NCBI GenBank assembly: GCA_002440805.1 | Contig: DJVD01000064.1 | Span: 1 to 10,496 of the forward strand | DNA length: 10,496 bases | Reading direction: 5' to 3' | Origin: Chloroflexi bacterium UBA6265 | Lineage (GTDB): Bacteria; Chloroflexota; Chloroflexia; Thermomicrobiales; UBA6265 | In this document: piece by piece, positions 1-6,608 of the stretch | Layout: every line of letters begins with the position of its first letter | How positions within the stretch are numbered: position 1 is the first letter of the stretch | Notes under the pieces: model-generated | Told to the model about the DNA's origin: nothing | The model's input: only the letters and a program-made list of their open reading frames with translations | The model's database searches: none | Position numbers and translations under genes: made by a program

Positions 1-1079
1 GCAATGCCCGCGCCGCCAGCGCCGGCGTGTACATCACCTACGCCGCCCACCTGGCCGCGATGGCCCCCGGCACCAATATCGGCTCGGCCAGCCCGGTGGC
101 CGGCGATGGCTCCACCATGGACGAAACCATGCGCAAGAAGGTGACGAACGATGCCGTCTCGCGTATTCGCAATCTCGCCGAGTTGCGCGAGCGCAATGTC
201 GATTGGGCCATTGCCGCCGTTGAGGATGCCGAGAACATCACCGCCACCCAGGCGCTGGACCTGGGCGTGATCAACCTGATCGCCACCGATATCCCCACCC
301 TGCTCAACGAGGTGGATGGCACCACGATCACCCTCGATAACGGCACCGAGGTGACGCTGGAAACCGCCGGTGCCAGTCTCGATACCATCGGTATGAACGG
401 CTTCGAGCGCTTCCTGCAACTGATTTCCGATCCCACCATCGCCTATCTGCTGCTCAGTTTCGGCAGCCTCGGCATCTTCCTGGAACTCAGTAACCCCGGC
501 AGCCTCGTGCCCGGCATTATCGGCGTGGTCTGTTTCATCCTCGGCTTCTACGCGCTCGGCACCCTGCCGGTGAACTGGACCGGGGTGGCGCTGATCGCGC
601 TGGCCTTTGGGCTGTTCTTTATCGACCTCTTCGTCTCCTCGTTCGGGCTCCTGCTCATCGGCGGCATGCTGGCGTTCCTGTTCGGCAGCTACATGCTGAT
701 CGACGAAACGGTGCCCGGCTACCAGGGCGTTTCCCGGCCAGTGATCTGGGTGAGCGCGGGCCTGGTGCTCGCCAGCGCGATCGTGATCGGCACGTTGGTG
801 CTGAAGATGCAGCGCAGTGCCCCACGCACCGGCAAGAAATCGATGATCGGCCAACTCGCCACCGTTCGCACCGGGTTGGCGCCGGAAGGCATGGTCTATT
901 TCGATGGCGAACTCTGGCAGGCGATCCTCGAGGATGAAGGCGAAAAGGCACCCGCCGGGTCGACGGTTCGCATTGTGGAGGTGCACGGCTTGCGCCTGAC
1001 TGTGGCCCTCACCAACGATGCCGAGGTGAACAGCATTGCCGCCGCACCGCGACGGGAGGCGTTGTTCCCGGTGTCATAA
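1..1079 (+). CDS. NfeD-family membrane serine protease (ClpP-class), 5'-truncated
   Basis: Partial gene: the frame is open from the window edge (first full codon at 3), so the GTG at 27 is not the true start. The protein opens inside the ClpP-like protease domain: the motif AASAGVYI puts the expected nucleophilic Ser at 18-20. The stretch KKVTNDA, followed by IRNLAELRERN, puts the expected catalytic Lys at 138-140, as in the archaeal 1510-N protease, which uses a Ser/Lys dyad. Then come four or five hydrophobic segments (about 430-700), including the NfeD-typical SNPGSLVPGIIG. A soluble C-terminal NfeD OB-fold follows (about 835-1010, MIGQLATVRTGLAPEGMVYFDGELW). The family cleaves hydrophobic segments of membrane proteins; its archaeal member cuts the C-terminus of its slipin partner. 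The next gene, 72 nt downstream, is exactly that partner. The missing N-terminus should carry a signal peptide and the start of the protease domain. Family assignment is secure; the substrate is inferred. Confidence 0.93.
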   Translation, partial: NARAASAGVYITYAAHLAAMAPGTNIGSASPVAGDGSTMDETMRKKVTNDAVSRIRNLAELRERNVDWAIAAVEDAENITATQALDLGVINLIATDIPTLLNEVDGTTITLDNGTEVTLETAGASLDTIGMNGFERFLQLISDPTIAYLLLSFGSLGIFLELSNPGSLVPGIIGVVCFILGFYALGTLPVNWTGVALIALAFGLFFIDLFVSSFGLLLIGGMLAFLFGSYMLIDETVPGYQGVSRPVIWVSAGLVLASAIVIGTLVLKMQRSAPRTGKKSMIGQLATVRTGLAPEGMVYFDGELWQAILEDEGEKAPAGSTVRIVEVHGLRLTVALTNDAEVNSIAAAPRREALFPVS

Positions 1080-1113
1080 CCGAAAACCGCGTACCATTTT
1101 GAGGTATTGGGTC

Positions 1114-1133
1114 GCAACGCATTGTGGCGTTGC
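1114..1133 (+). other. Hairpin between nfeD-like and slipin genes
   Basis: GCAACGC (1114-1120) and GCGTTGC (1127-1133) form a perfect 7-bp stem with a 6-nt loop. Two more pairs (GT 1111-1112 with AC 1135-1136) are possible across a C-C mismatch. No T-tract follows, so it is not a standard intrinsic terminator. It ends 4 nt before the slipin ribosome binding site. It may be an mRNA-processing or stability element, or it may tune slipin translation. The stem is directly visible; the role is inference. Confidence 0.5.
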
Positions 1134-1137
1134 CACG

Positions 1138-1143
1138 AAAGGA
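1138..1143 (+). promoter_or_regulatory. Ribosome binding site of the slipin gene
   Basis: AAAGGA lies 8 nt before the ATG at 1152. It decides the start: an in-frame TTG at 1107 would add 15 residues unlike the family and would place the hairpin at 1114-1133 inside the coding region. Confidence 0.7.
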
Positions 1144-1151
1144 ATTATTTG

Positions 1152-2084
1152 ATGGAATGGATTCTCGTCGGCGTCGTCGTCGTCTTCCTGCTGCTGGTGC
1201 TGATCAGCGCGGTTAAAATTGTGCAGGAATACGAACGCGGCGTCGTTTTCCGCCTCGGCCGTTTGGTCGGCGCGCGCGGCCCCGGACTTATCCTGCTGAT
1301 CCCGTTCATCGAGCGGATGCAGAAAATCGATTTGCGCACCGTCACCATGGATATCCCGGCGCAGGAAGTGATCACCCGCGATAACGTCACCGTGCGTGTG
1401 AACGCCGTGGCCTACTTCCGCGTGCTCGATCCGAATGCCGCTGTGGTCAATGTGGCCGATTACATCCGCGCCACCTCGCAGATCGCGCAGACAACCCTGC
1501 GCAGTGTGCTGGGCCAGAGTTCGCTGGACGATTTGCTCAGCCAGCGTGAGAAGATCAACCAGGAACTGCAGCAGATCATCGATGACCAAACCGAGCCGTG
1601 GGGCGTGAAGGTTTCCGTGGTGGAAGTGAAGGACGTGGAGCTGCCGCAGAGCATGCAACGCGCCATGGCCCGCCAGGCCGAGGCCGAGCGTGAAAAACGC
1701 GCCAAGATCATTCACGCCGAAGGTGAGTACCAGGCATCCGAACAGCTCGGTAAGGCTGCCGATATCATCAACCGCAACCCGGTCACGATTCAGCTGCGCT
1801 ACCTGCAAACGCTCACCGAGATCGGTGCCGAGAAGAACACCACCATTGCCTTCCCGATCCCGATCGATATGTTCGGCGCCTGGATGGCCAACAAGTCCAA
1901 CGGCGACAGCTCGCCGGAAGGTCCGGCCAGCAAGCTGATCAAGATCGAGGACACCGGCCTGACGGCTGATGAGGCCTCGATGGACGACGAGGGCCCGGCC
2001 GTGGAACGCGAGTTCCCCCGTCCGCGACCTGACCTGGAGCAAACACCAGGCTTCGAGGACGACGGCACCACTCGTAACGTCTAG
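1152..2084 (+). CDS. Slipin / stomatin-like SPFH-domain membrane protein
   Basis: A 310-residue stomatin/prohibitin-family protein. Residues 3-22 form one N-terminal membrane anchor ([20 protein letters not shown]). The SPFH core follows, with family hallmarks [32 protein letters not shown], and [13 protein letters not shown]. Then comes a helical region with [22 protein letters not shown] and the charged run [21 protein letters not shown], which is likely coiled coil for oligomerisation. The C-terminal 50 or so residues are acidic and low in complexity. Slipins form ring or cage assemblies in membrane microdomains and are protease partners of NfeD proteins; the gene directly upstream is NfeD-like on the same strand. 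The ATG at 1152 has a good ribosome binding site and gives the normal family start. A terminator lies 47 nt after the stop, so the pair probably forms the 3' end of one transcript. Confidence 0.94.
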   Translation: MEWILVGVVVVFLLLVLISAVKIVQEYERGVVFRLGRLVGARGPGLILLIPFIERMQKIDLRTVTMDIPAQEVITRDNVTVRVNAVAYFRVLDPNAAVVNVADYIRATSQIAQTTLRSVLGQSSLDDLLSQREKINQELQQIIDDQTEPWGVKVSVVEVKDVELPQSMQRAMARQAEAEREKRAKIIHAEGEYQASEQLGKAADIINRNPVTIQLRYLQTLTEIGAEKNTTIAFPIPIDMFGAWMANKSNGDSSPEGPASKLIKIEDTGLTADEASMDDEGPAVEREFPRPRPDLEQTPGFEDDGTTRNV

Positions 2085-2095
2085 CAAACCGTAGC

Positions 2096-2114
2096 GTCGC
2101 CCCTTGTGGGCGAC
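2096..2114 (+). other. Short hairpin after the slipin gene
   Basis: GTCGCCC (2096-2102) and GGGCGAC (2108-2114) form a perfect 7-bp stem with a 5-nt loop, 11 nt after the slipin stop. No T-run follows. It may protect the 3' end of the message or act with the stronger hairpin downstream. The function is not shown by the sequence. Confidence 0.4.
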
Positions 2115-2130
2115 ACCGGACATTGTAGAT

Positions 2131-2168
2131 CCGCACCTCGATCCACAGATCGATGGTGCGGGTTTTCC
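2131..2168 (+). terminator. Rho-independent terminator of the NfeD-slipin transcript
   Basis: CCGCACC-TCGAT (2131-2142) pairs with ATCGA-(T)-GGTGCGG (2149-2161). This is a 12-bp stem with one bulged T at 2154 and a 6-nt loop, followed by GTTTTCC. It lies 47 nt after the slipin stop and about 150 nt before the next gene. Confidence 0.75.
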
Positions 2169-2245
2169 GTTAACTCGCCAATCCACTGCTCCAATGCGGA
2201 TCACATATTTCACAGATCGTTATGCACAACATGCCCTTCAGACTT

Positions 2246-2275
2246 ATGACATAACGCCCACCCCTCAGATATGCT
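2246..2275 (+). promoter_or_regulatory. Candidate sigma70-type promoter of the propeller gene
   Basis: ATGACA (2246-2251) resembles the -35 box TTGACA. TATGCT (2270-2275) resembles the -10 box, with an 18-nt spacer. The -35 is covered by the palindrome TTATG-A-CATAA (2244-2254), so a regulator could bind there. The sequences are visible; promoter activity is inference, and high-GC Chloroflexota promoters are poorly characterised. Confidence 0.33.
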
Positions 2276-2316
2276 GCACATAGGGGCCACAACGAAATAC
2301 GCGGAGGGAGAGCGTG

Positions 2317-3705
2317 ATGATTTCTCGTCGTGAAGCATTCAAACTGGTCGCCGCCGGACTGGCATTACCAGCATTGGGAGGCGCGGCACCTCAGCCAGCG
2401 ATGGCGGCACAGGAACAGGGTGGCAGCGTGCCGATGCTCCGCGACAACGCCGTCCGCGCCGGCGAGATGCCCGGCCCCGGCCCCAGCCTGGACAAACCGA
2501 TTGTGGTGAAATGGCGCTTCGCCACTGGCGGTAAGGTGGAATCATCGCCCGCCGTGGTCGACGGCTCCGTATTCGTTGGCAGCGATGATGGAAATGTCTA
2601 TGCCATCGATGCCGCGACCGGCACGGAACAATGGCGCTTCCCCACTGTCGATTCTGTCTTTTCATCGCCCGCCGTGGTCGATGGCTCAGTTTTCGTGGGC
2701 AGCAATGATGGGAATGTCTATGCAATTGATGCTGCGACCGGCAAGGAACAGTGGCGCTTCGCCACTGGCGATAAGGTAGTGTCATCGCCCGCCGTGGCCG
2801 ATGGCTCCGTATTCGTGGGTAGTTGGTTCGAAGACAGGAATGTCTATGCTATTGATGCCGCGACCGGCACAGAACAGTGGCGCTTCGCCACTGACGAAGC
2901 GGTGGGTTCTTCGCCCGTAGTGGCCGATGGCTCCGTATTCGTGGGTAGTGAAGATTGGAGTGTCTATGCCATCGATTCCGCGTCCGGCACGGAACAGTGG
3001 CGCTTCGTCACTGACGATGCGGTCTCTTCATCTCCCGCCGTGGTCGATGGCTCCATTTTCGTGGGCAGCAATGATGGGAATGTCTATGCAATCGATGCTG
3101 CGACCGGCACAGAACGGTGGCGCTTCCGTACTGGCGATTTGGTCTCGTCATCTCCTGCCGTGGTCGAAGGCTCCGTAATTGTGGGCAGCGCAGATGGGAA
3201 CGTCTATGCCATCGATGCCGCAACGGGCACAGAACAGCGGCGCTTCTCCACTGGCGCTACGGTCTTTTCATCCCCTGCCGTGGTCGACGGTTCGATTTTC
3301 GTGGGCAGTTATGATGGATGTGTCTATGCCATCGATGCTGCGACCGGCACAGAACAGTGGCGCTTCGTCACTGGCGATTTTGTCTTTTCATCGCCCGCTG
3401 TGGTCGGCGGCGTCATATTCGTGGGCAGCTGGGATCGGAATGTCTATGCCATCGGCAACCTGGAGGACGCCATCCTGGTATCAGATGTAACGCTGCGGGG
3501 CGGGCCATCTTCTAGCGACGCAGACCGCGGTGCGGCCAAAGTCGGTGATGTTGTCGACACCGTTGGGGCGCGTGAAGAGCGCGACGGTCAGATGTGGGTG
3601 GAGGTGACCATCGGCGACGTCACTGGCTGGATCCCGCTGGATGCGATTGACCCCGCCACCCTGCCACCGGAAGGCGAGATCGAGTACGTGTACGTCCCTG
3701 AATAA
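2317..3705 (+). CDS. Exported PQQ-like eight-repeat beta-propeller with C-terminal SH3-like domain
   Basis: About 462 residues. GGAGG at 2303-2307 serves either the GTG at 2314 or the adjacent ATG at 2317; the ATG is preferred. The N-terminus MISRREAFKLVAAG is a twin-arginine-type signal, with likely cleavage near the AMAA at residues 28-31. Residues about 66-387 hold eight tandem 40-residue repeats beginning WRF and containing SSPAVVDGSVFVGS, then DGNVYAIDAATGTEQ. This is the PQQ/PQQ-like propeller pattern (as in PQQ dehydrogenases and BamB), and eight blades would close one propeller. Repeat 3 has two extra residues (WFEDRN); repeat 7 begins RRF and contains a Cys. Residues about 394-450 (VTLRGGPS, then WVEVTIGDVTGWIP) look like a bacterial SH3 domain. 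No catalytic residues for a dehydrogenase are evident, so a binding or scaffold role outside the membrane is more likely than catalysis. It converges on the phosphotransferase gene with a 15-nt gap. The precise function is unknown. Confidence 0.88.
   Translation: MISRREAFKLVAAGLALPALGGAAPQPAMAAQEQGGSVPMLRDNAVRAGEMPGPGPSLDKPIVVKWRFATGGKVESSPAVVDGSVFVGSDDGNVYAIDAATGTEQWRFPTVDSVFSSPAVVDGSVFVGSNDGNVYAIDAATGKEQWRFATGDKVVSSPAVADGSVFVGSWFEDRNVYAIDAATGTEQWRFATDEAVGSSPVVADGSVFVGSEDWSVYAIDSASGTEQWRFVTDDAVSSSPAVVDGSIFVGSNDGNVYAIDAATGTERWRFRTGDLVSSSPAVVEGSVIVGSADGNVYAIDAATGTEQRRFSTGATVFSSPAVVDGSIFVGSYDGCVYAIDAATGTEQWRFVTGDFVFSSPAVVGGVIFVGSWDRNVYAIGNLEDAILVSDVTLRGGPSSSDADRGAAKVGDVVDTVGAREERDGQMWVEVTIGDVTGWIPLDAIDPATLPPEGEIEYVYVPE
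2512..3477 (+). repeat. Eight tandem ~120-bp coding repeats (propeller blades)
   Basis: Units begin at 2512, 2632, 2752, 2878, 2998, 3118, 3238 and 3358. Each is 120 bp except the third, which is 126 bp. They are strikingly alike at the DNA level as well as in protein; for example GTCTATGC and CGACCGGCA recur in nearly every unit. The likeness suggests recent duplication or gene conversion. The last unit drifts after its YAI motif. Confidence 0.9.
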
Positions 3706-3720
3706 TCGAATCGCTAGTGC

Positions 3721-4698
3721 CTACCAGATGTGCTTGTCCTCATCGATGCGGCTGCGCATTTTGTCCAGCATCTCGTTCGCCTCGGTCTTGCGTTGCCGCC
3801 GCATGGCATCGGTGACCCACCAGGCGAGCGCGATCAACTGGTAAATGAGGCTGCGCATCCGGCCACTGCGATCCGGGCGCACGGCACCATACGCCTCAAG
3901 GAAGTGATCGAACATCGGATCGTGCTGGCTCTCCAGCGCCTTCGCCACGAAAATGCTCTCGGAATACGCATCGGCAAAGCGGGCGAACTCCAGGTCGATC
4001 AGGCCCGTAATCATCGGCTCGCCATCGGTTCCGAACTCCACCAGCACATGCCGCATACCGAGATCGCTGTGGATCAGGCGAGGCTTCGTGATCTCATCCA
4101 ACTCATGAACCCTCAGGTCCACCAAATTGCACAGGTAGGTAAACGGTTCCAGCGGCAGGTTGTAGCGGCGGGCATCGGTCAGCAGGCCCGTAACATCCCA
4201 GCGGATAAGCTCGCTCCAGCGCGAAAACCCGTGGCCGGGTTCCATCGGGCCAAATTCAGGACCGATGTAGGCGTGCAATTCCGCCGCGAGGGTACCAAGC
4301 TGGCGCCAGAGGGATGCCGTCTGCGTCGAATTCAGCCGGGCGCGCAGCGCGTTCCATGGCAGGCCGGGAATCGCTTTCTGGATCACCCAGTCTGAGCCGA
4401 TCTGGCTGCGGGTGAAATCGGTATGCACGGTTTCGGGGAAGTAGCGTTGATGGTTGGCCCAGTGGGCAATGGCCCGCTGTTCGTGACGCAATCCGTGGCT
4501 GGTAAACCAGGTGGGGGCATCACTCGCCTCGGCATCGGTGGGGCCAATGCGCAGGTACCACGATTCCTTGCCGCGGGTGAGATGGAAGGTGCGATTCACC
4601 GATCCGCCGGTGACCGTTTCAATCTTGACGTTGTCCCAGCCAATATCATTAAGAAGTGCACGGGCGCGATCGATTTCTGGCATGATGGGATCAGTCAT
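3721..4698 (-). CDS. APH / choline-kinase-fold phosphotransferase
   Basis: 325 residues from the ATG at 4698; ATGs at 4749 and 4683 are in frame but none has a clear ribosome binding site, so the start is uncertain. The N-lobe carries the phosphate-loop-like VTGGSVNRTFHL (29-40) and YLRIGP, where the nucleotide-binding position is Arg50 rather than the more usual Lys. The catalytic loop is HSDLGMRHVLV: His210, Asp212 as the expected base, and His217 where most members have a metal-binding Asn. Macrolide phosphotransferases also have His there. IDLE (234-237) supplies the second metal-binding Asp235. The family transfers phosphate from ATP to small-molecule hydroxyls such as aminoglycosides, macrolides, choline or homoserine; the substrate cannot be read from the sequence. 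Resistance is possible but unproven. It is divergent from the sortase gene and convergent with the propeller gene. Confidence 0.85.
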   Translation of the reverse strand: MTDPIMPEIDRARALLNDIGWDNVKIETVTGGSVNRTFHLTRGKESWYLRIGPTDAEASDAPTWFTSHGLRHEQRAIAHWANHQRYFPETVHTDFTRSQIGSDWVIQKAIPGLPWNALRARLNSTQTASLWRQLGTLAAELHAYIGPEFGPMEPGHGFSRWSELIRWDVTGLLTDARRYNLPLEPFTYLCNLVDLRVHELDEITKPRLIHSDLGMRHVLVEFGTDGEPMITGLIDLEFARFADAYSESIFVAKALESQHDPMFDHFLEAYGAVRPDRSGRMRSLIYQLIALAWWVTDAMRRQRKTEANEMLDKMRSRIDEDKHIW

Positions 4699-4805
4699 GG
4701 TGTTGTGTGCATCACTTTCTTCCCGGCCCCACGATCTACGTGACACCATTTGGCCGCGCCGAACGTCTTATTAGTGTAGCGTTTAGCCCGCCAACAGATG
4801 TTGAC

Positions 4806-4810
4806 AGGAG
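4806..4810 (+). promoter_or_regulatory. Ribosome binding site of the sortase gene
   Basis: AGGAG lies 5 nt before the ATG at 4816. It decides the start over the in-frame ATG at 4798, and it leaves a clean twin-arginine signal peptide at the N-terminus. Confidence 0.75.
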
Positions 4811-4815
4811 CAAGC

Positions 4816-5535
4816 ATGAACCCATTGCGAACTGCCTTCACCCGTCGATCCCTGCTCGCTGCGGCTGCCGTCGCCGGGCTGGGCCGCACCGTGCACGCCC
4901 AGGAGATCGCGACACCCGATTCGACTCCCGCGCAGGTGCCGATTGAATCGACCACCACCGGTGATACCCCCAGCGCGGGCGGGTTCCGCCCCGGTCCGTT
5001 GGGCGAGAGTTCGCCGCTGCCACGCGCCGCCAATCCCACGGCCCCCGCCAATATCGTGGTGGACAAGGCCGGCATTAACGCCGATATCGAGCAACTGGAT
5101 ATCGTGAATGGCGTGATGCAGAATCCCAGCGGTCCGTGGGTTGTGGCCTGGTACCGGCAAACCGCCACCCTGGGTGAACAGGGCAATGTGGTGCTGGCCG
5201 GCCATGTCGATTTCTGGAATGTCGGCCCATCGGTTTTCTTCAATGTGCGCAACCTGGTGGAAGGCGACCAGGTGGTGCTTACCGGCGAGAACAATCGCAC
5301 CTACACCTACGCCGTGAACTGGGTGCAAACCTTCACGCTGGAGGAACTCACCACCGGCGGCAAATTGCAGGAAGTGGTGGGCTATACCGATGCCCCCAGC
5401 CTGACGATGTTCACCTGCGGCGGCGAGTTCGATTACGTCAATGGCGAATACCTCAGCCGCACCGTGGTGCGGGCCATATTTGTGCCACCACCGCCAGCCA
5501 CCCCTGCCAGCACACCGGGGACACCGGCCAGCTAG
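4816..5535 (+). CDS. Tat-exported sortase-family transpeptidase
   Basis: 239 residues. The N-terminus has a twin-arginine motif, TRRSLL (9-14), followed by an alanine-rich hydrophobic stretch and a likely cleavage site VHAQ near residue 29. A Pro/Thr/Ser-rich linker runs to about residue 75. The sortase domain (about 76-223) contains the catalytic triad in order: His130 in VLAGHVDF, Cys201 in LTMFTCGG, and Arg215 in YLSRTVV. The TLxTC signature is altered to TMFTC but keeps the Cys. The protein ends in a proline-rich tail (PPPPATPASTPGTPAS). Sortases cut a C-terminal sorting motif in exported proteins and join them to an acceptor on the cell surface or to each other. No LPxTG-like substrate is visible in the window. 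The signal looks cleavable and there is no other membrane segment, so the enzyme may be soluble outside the membrane; the Tat helix could instead remain as an anchor. Confidence 0.9.
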   Translation: MNPLRTAFTRRSLLAAAAVAGLGRTVHAQEIATPDSTPAQVPIESTTTGDTPSAGGFRPGPLGESSPLPRAANPTAPANIVVDKAGINADIEQLDIVNGVMQNPSGPWVVAWYRQTATLGEQGNVVLAGHVDFWNVGPSVFFNVRNLVEGDQVVLTGENNRTYTYAVNWVQTFTLEELTTGGKLQEVVGYTDAPSLTMFTCGGEFDYVNGEYLSRTVVRAIFVPPPPATPASTPGTPAS

Positions 5536-6608
5536 GATGTACGGCGTCGGGCATGATCCCGGCGCCGTTCCCGTTTTCGCTGCGGCGGGTATGCCATCAC
5601 CTCGCGGAAGAAGCTGGCTGTGCGCTGCCCCAGCCCCGGCCAATCAAGCTGCGAGATATCCGGACGGTTCGCGACAGGGGAATGCGCCAACACATCGGCC
5701 AGCAACCCCGGAGTGAGCGGGCCATCGTAGGTGCGCACCCAATCGTGGCCAGCAATATCGGCCAACTCGGCCATCGCCCCCAGGTTCGGCACCAGCACCG
5801 GCACATCGAACGATAGCGAAAGGATGGCGCTGCCCGAGTTCTGGATCTCGCGATAGGGCAGCACGATCCTGTCGGCGGCACGATGGTAGTGTTGCAGGTG
5901 GGCATCGGCGACGAAGCCACGATGGTAGATGATGCGCGGATCGCCAACGGCCGAAATCACGTCGTGTTGGTCGCTATGGGCATTGCCGGCAATCACCAGC
6001 CGCAGGTCGTCGCCCGCGAGCTGGGCAAAGCACTCCGCCAGTAGCGGCACTTGCTTGTAGGGCAGGATATTGCCGATGAATCCAAGCACGCGGGCGTCCC
6101 GCGGAATCCCAAGATGGTCGCGGGCGGCGTCTCGCGAGATGGCATTTGGGTACACACCCCGGTAGTGGCCGTGTTCTACCACCGTGTGTGGCACGGATGC
6201 CAGCCACGGATAGCGCTGAAGCACGGGATCCACCGCCGATTGCGAAAGCGCGATCCAGCCATCGATGTGGGTGGTGAACCAGTTCCACATCCGCCGCTCC
6301 AGAAGCGGCTGGTGTCCGGCGTGACCATCGAGGTTATGCGCCGTCCACACAATTCGGCTGCCTCGAGCGCGGAGCATGGTAATGGTCATCTTGAACGCCC
6401 GCGCCTGCATCCGGGCCCGGGCCAGCGTTGGGGCGCTAAACAACCACTCCGGCCAATGAATCTGAACCACATCCGGGGCGAAACCAAGTAAGGTTGCCGC
6501 CCCAAACTCCTTCACGGAGATCCCCGCGTTCTCCACCGCACCATACAGCAGCGAGGTGTAGGGATTGACGGCCCGGTTCCGGTACGCCGGCACGGCAGCA
6601 ACACGCAT
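5532..6608 (-). CDS. GT4-like glycosyltransferase
   Basis: 358 residues from the ATG at 6608, which overlaps the stop of the upstream gene in TAATG. This indicates translational coupling and rules out the longer in-frame start at 6698, which would lie inside the upstream gene. Motifs of a GT-B fold enzyme are VVQIHWPEWLF (48-57), IVWTAHNL (86-93), VEHGHYRGVYP (144-154), GFIGNILPYKQ (176-186), LRLVIAGN (202-209), and the sugar-nucleotide-binding-like region PYREIQNSGSAILSLSFDVPVLVPN (251-275). The HWPE and NSGSAILSLSF patterns resemble the GT4 group often annotated as mannosyltransferase or GumK-like. The donor and acceptor are not determinable. The extreme C-terminus is strongly basic (RKRERRR and ARRR at about 344-356), and much of it is encoded by the opposing gene's terminator. 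It is the second gene of a two-gene operon, presumably for a glycolipid or surface glycan. Confidence 0.88.
   Translation of the reverse strand: MRVAAVPAYRNRAVNPYTSLLYGAVENAGISVKEFGAATLLGFAPDVVQIHWPEWLFSAPTLARARMQARAFKMTITMLRARGSRIVWTAHNLDGHAGHQPLLERRMWNWFTTHIDGWIALSQSAVDPVLQRYPWLASVPHTVVEHGHYRGVYPNAISRDAARDHLGIPRDARVLGFIGNILPYKQVPLLAECFAQLAGDDLRLVIAGNAHSDQHDVISAVGDPRIIYHRGFVADAHLQHYHRAADRIVLPYREIQNSGSAILSLSFDVPVLVPNLGAMAELADIAGHDWVRTYDGPLTPGLLADVLAHSPVANRPDISQLDWPGLGQRTASFFREVMAYPPQRKRERRRDHARRRTS
5541..5577 (+). terminator. Likely terminator of the sortase gene, inside the opposing glycosyltransferase gene
   Basis: ACGGCGTCGGG (5541-5551) pairs with CCCGGCGCCGT (5558-5568), an 11-bp stem with one G-U wobble and the loop CATGAT. 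It begins 5 nt after the sortase stop. TTTT follows at 5574-5577 after a 5-nt gap, so the T-tract is imperfectly placed. The hairpin lies within the last codons of the minus-strand glycosyltransferase. On that strand it is followed by ACATCCTAG, which has no T-run. Confidence 0.6.

Noticed and set aside
1074..2213. 379-residue open frame on the minus strand, opposite the slipin gene
   Set aside because: It fully covers a confident SPFH gene in antisense. Its His/Gly/Leu-rich composition is typical of the mirror frame of high-GC coding DNA; no family motif and no ribosome binding site.
2261..2286. CCCCT/AGGGG inverted repeat before the propeller gene
   Set aside because: A 5-bp stem with a long loop and a mismatched inner arm; could be chance.
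2512..3477. Regular 120-bp repeats considered as a CRISPR-like or non-coding array
   Set aside because: The repeats are in frame, have no unique spacers and encode propeller blades.
3746..3762. ATGCG-GCTG-CGCAT hairpin followed by TTTG, possible terminator of the propeller gene
   Set aside because: Only 5 bp of stem and it lies inside the phosphotransferase coding end; too weak to call.
3730..4395. 221-residue plus-strand open frame across the phosphotransferase
   Set aside because: Antisense shadow of a gene with clear APH motifs; no start signal.
4750..4815. Promoter search between the divergent phosphotransferase and sortase genes
   Set aside because: TTGACA occurs at 4801-4806 but is too close to the sortase start and overlaps its ribosome binding site; other -10-like boxes lack partners.
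4783..5643. 286-residue open frame on the minus strand, opposite the sortase gene
   Set aside because: Antisense to a sortase with an intact catalytic triad; composition biased and no recognisable domain.
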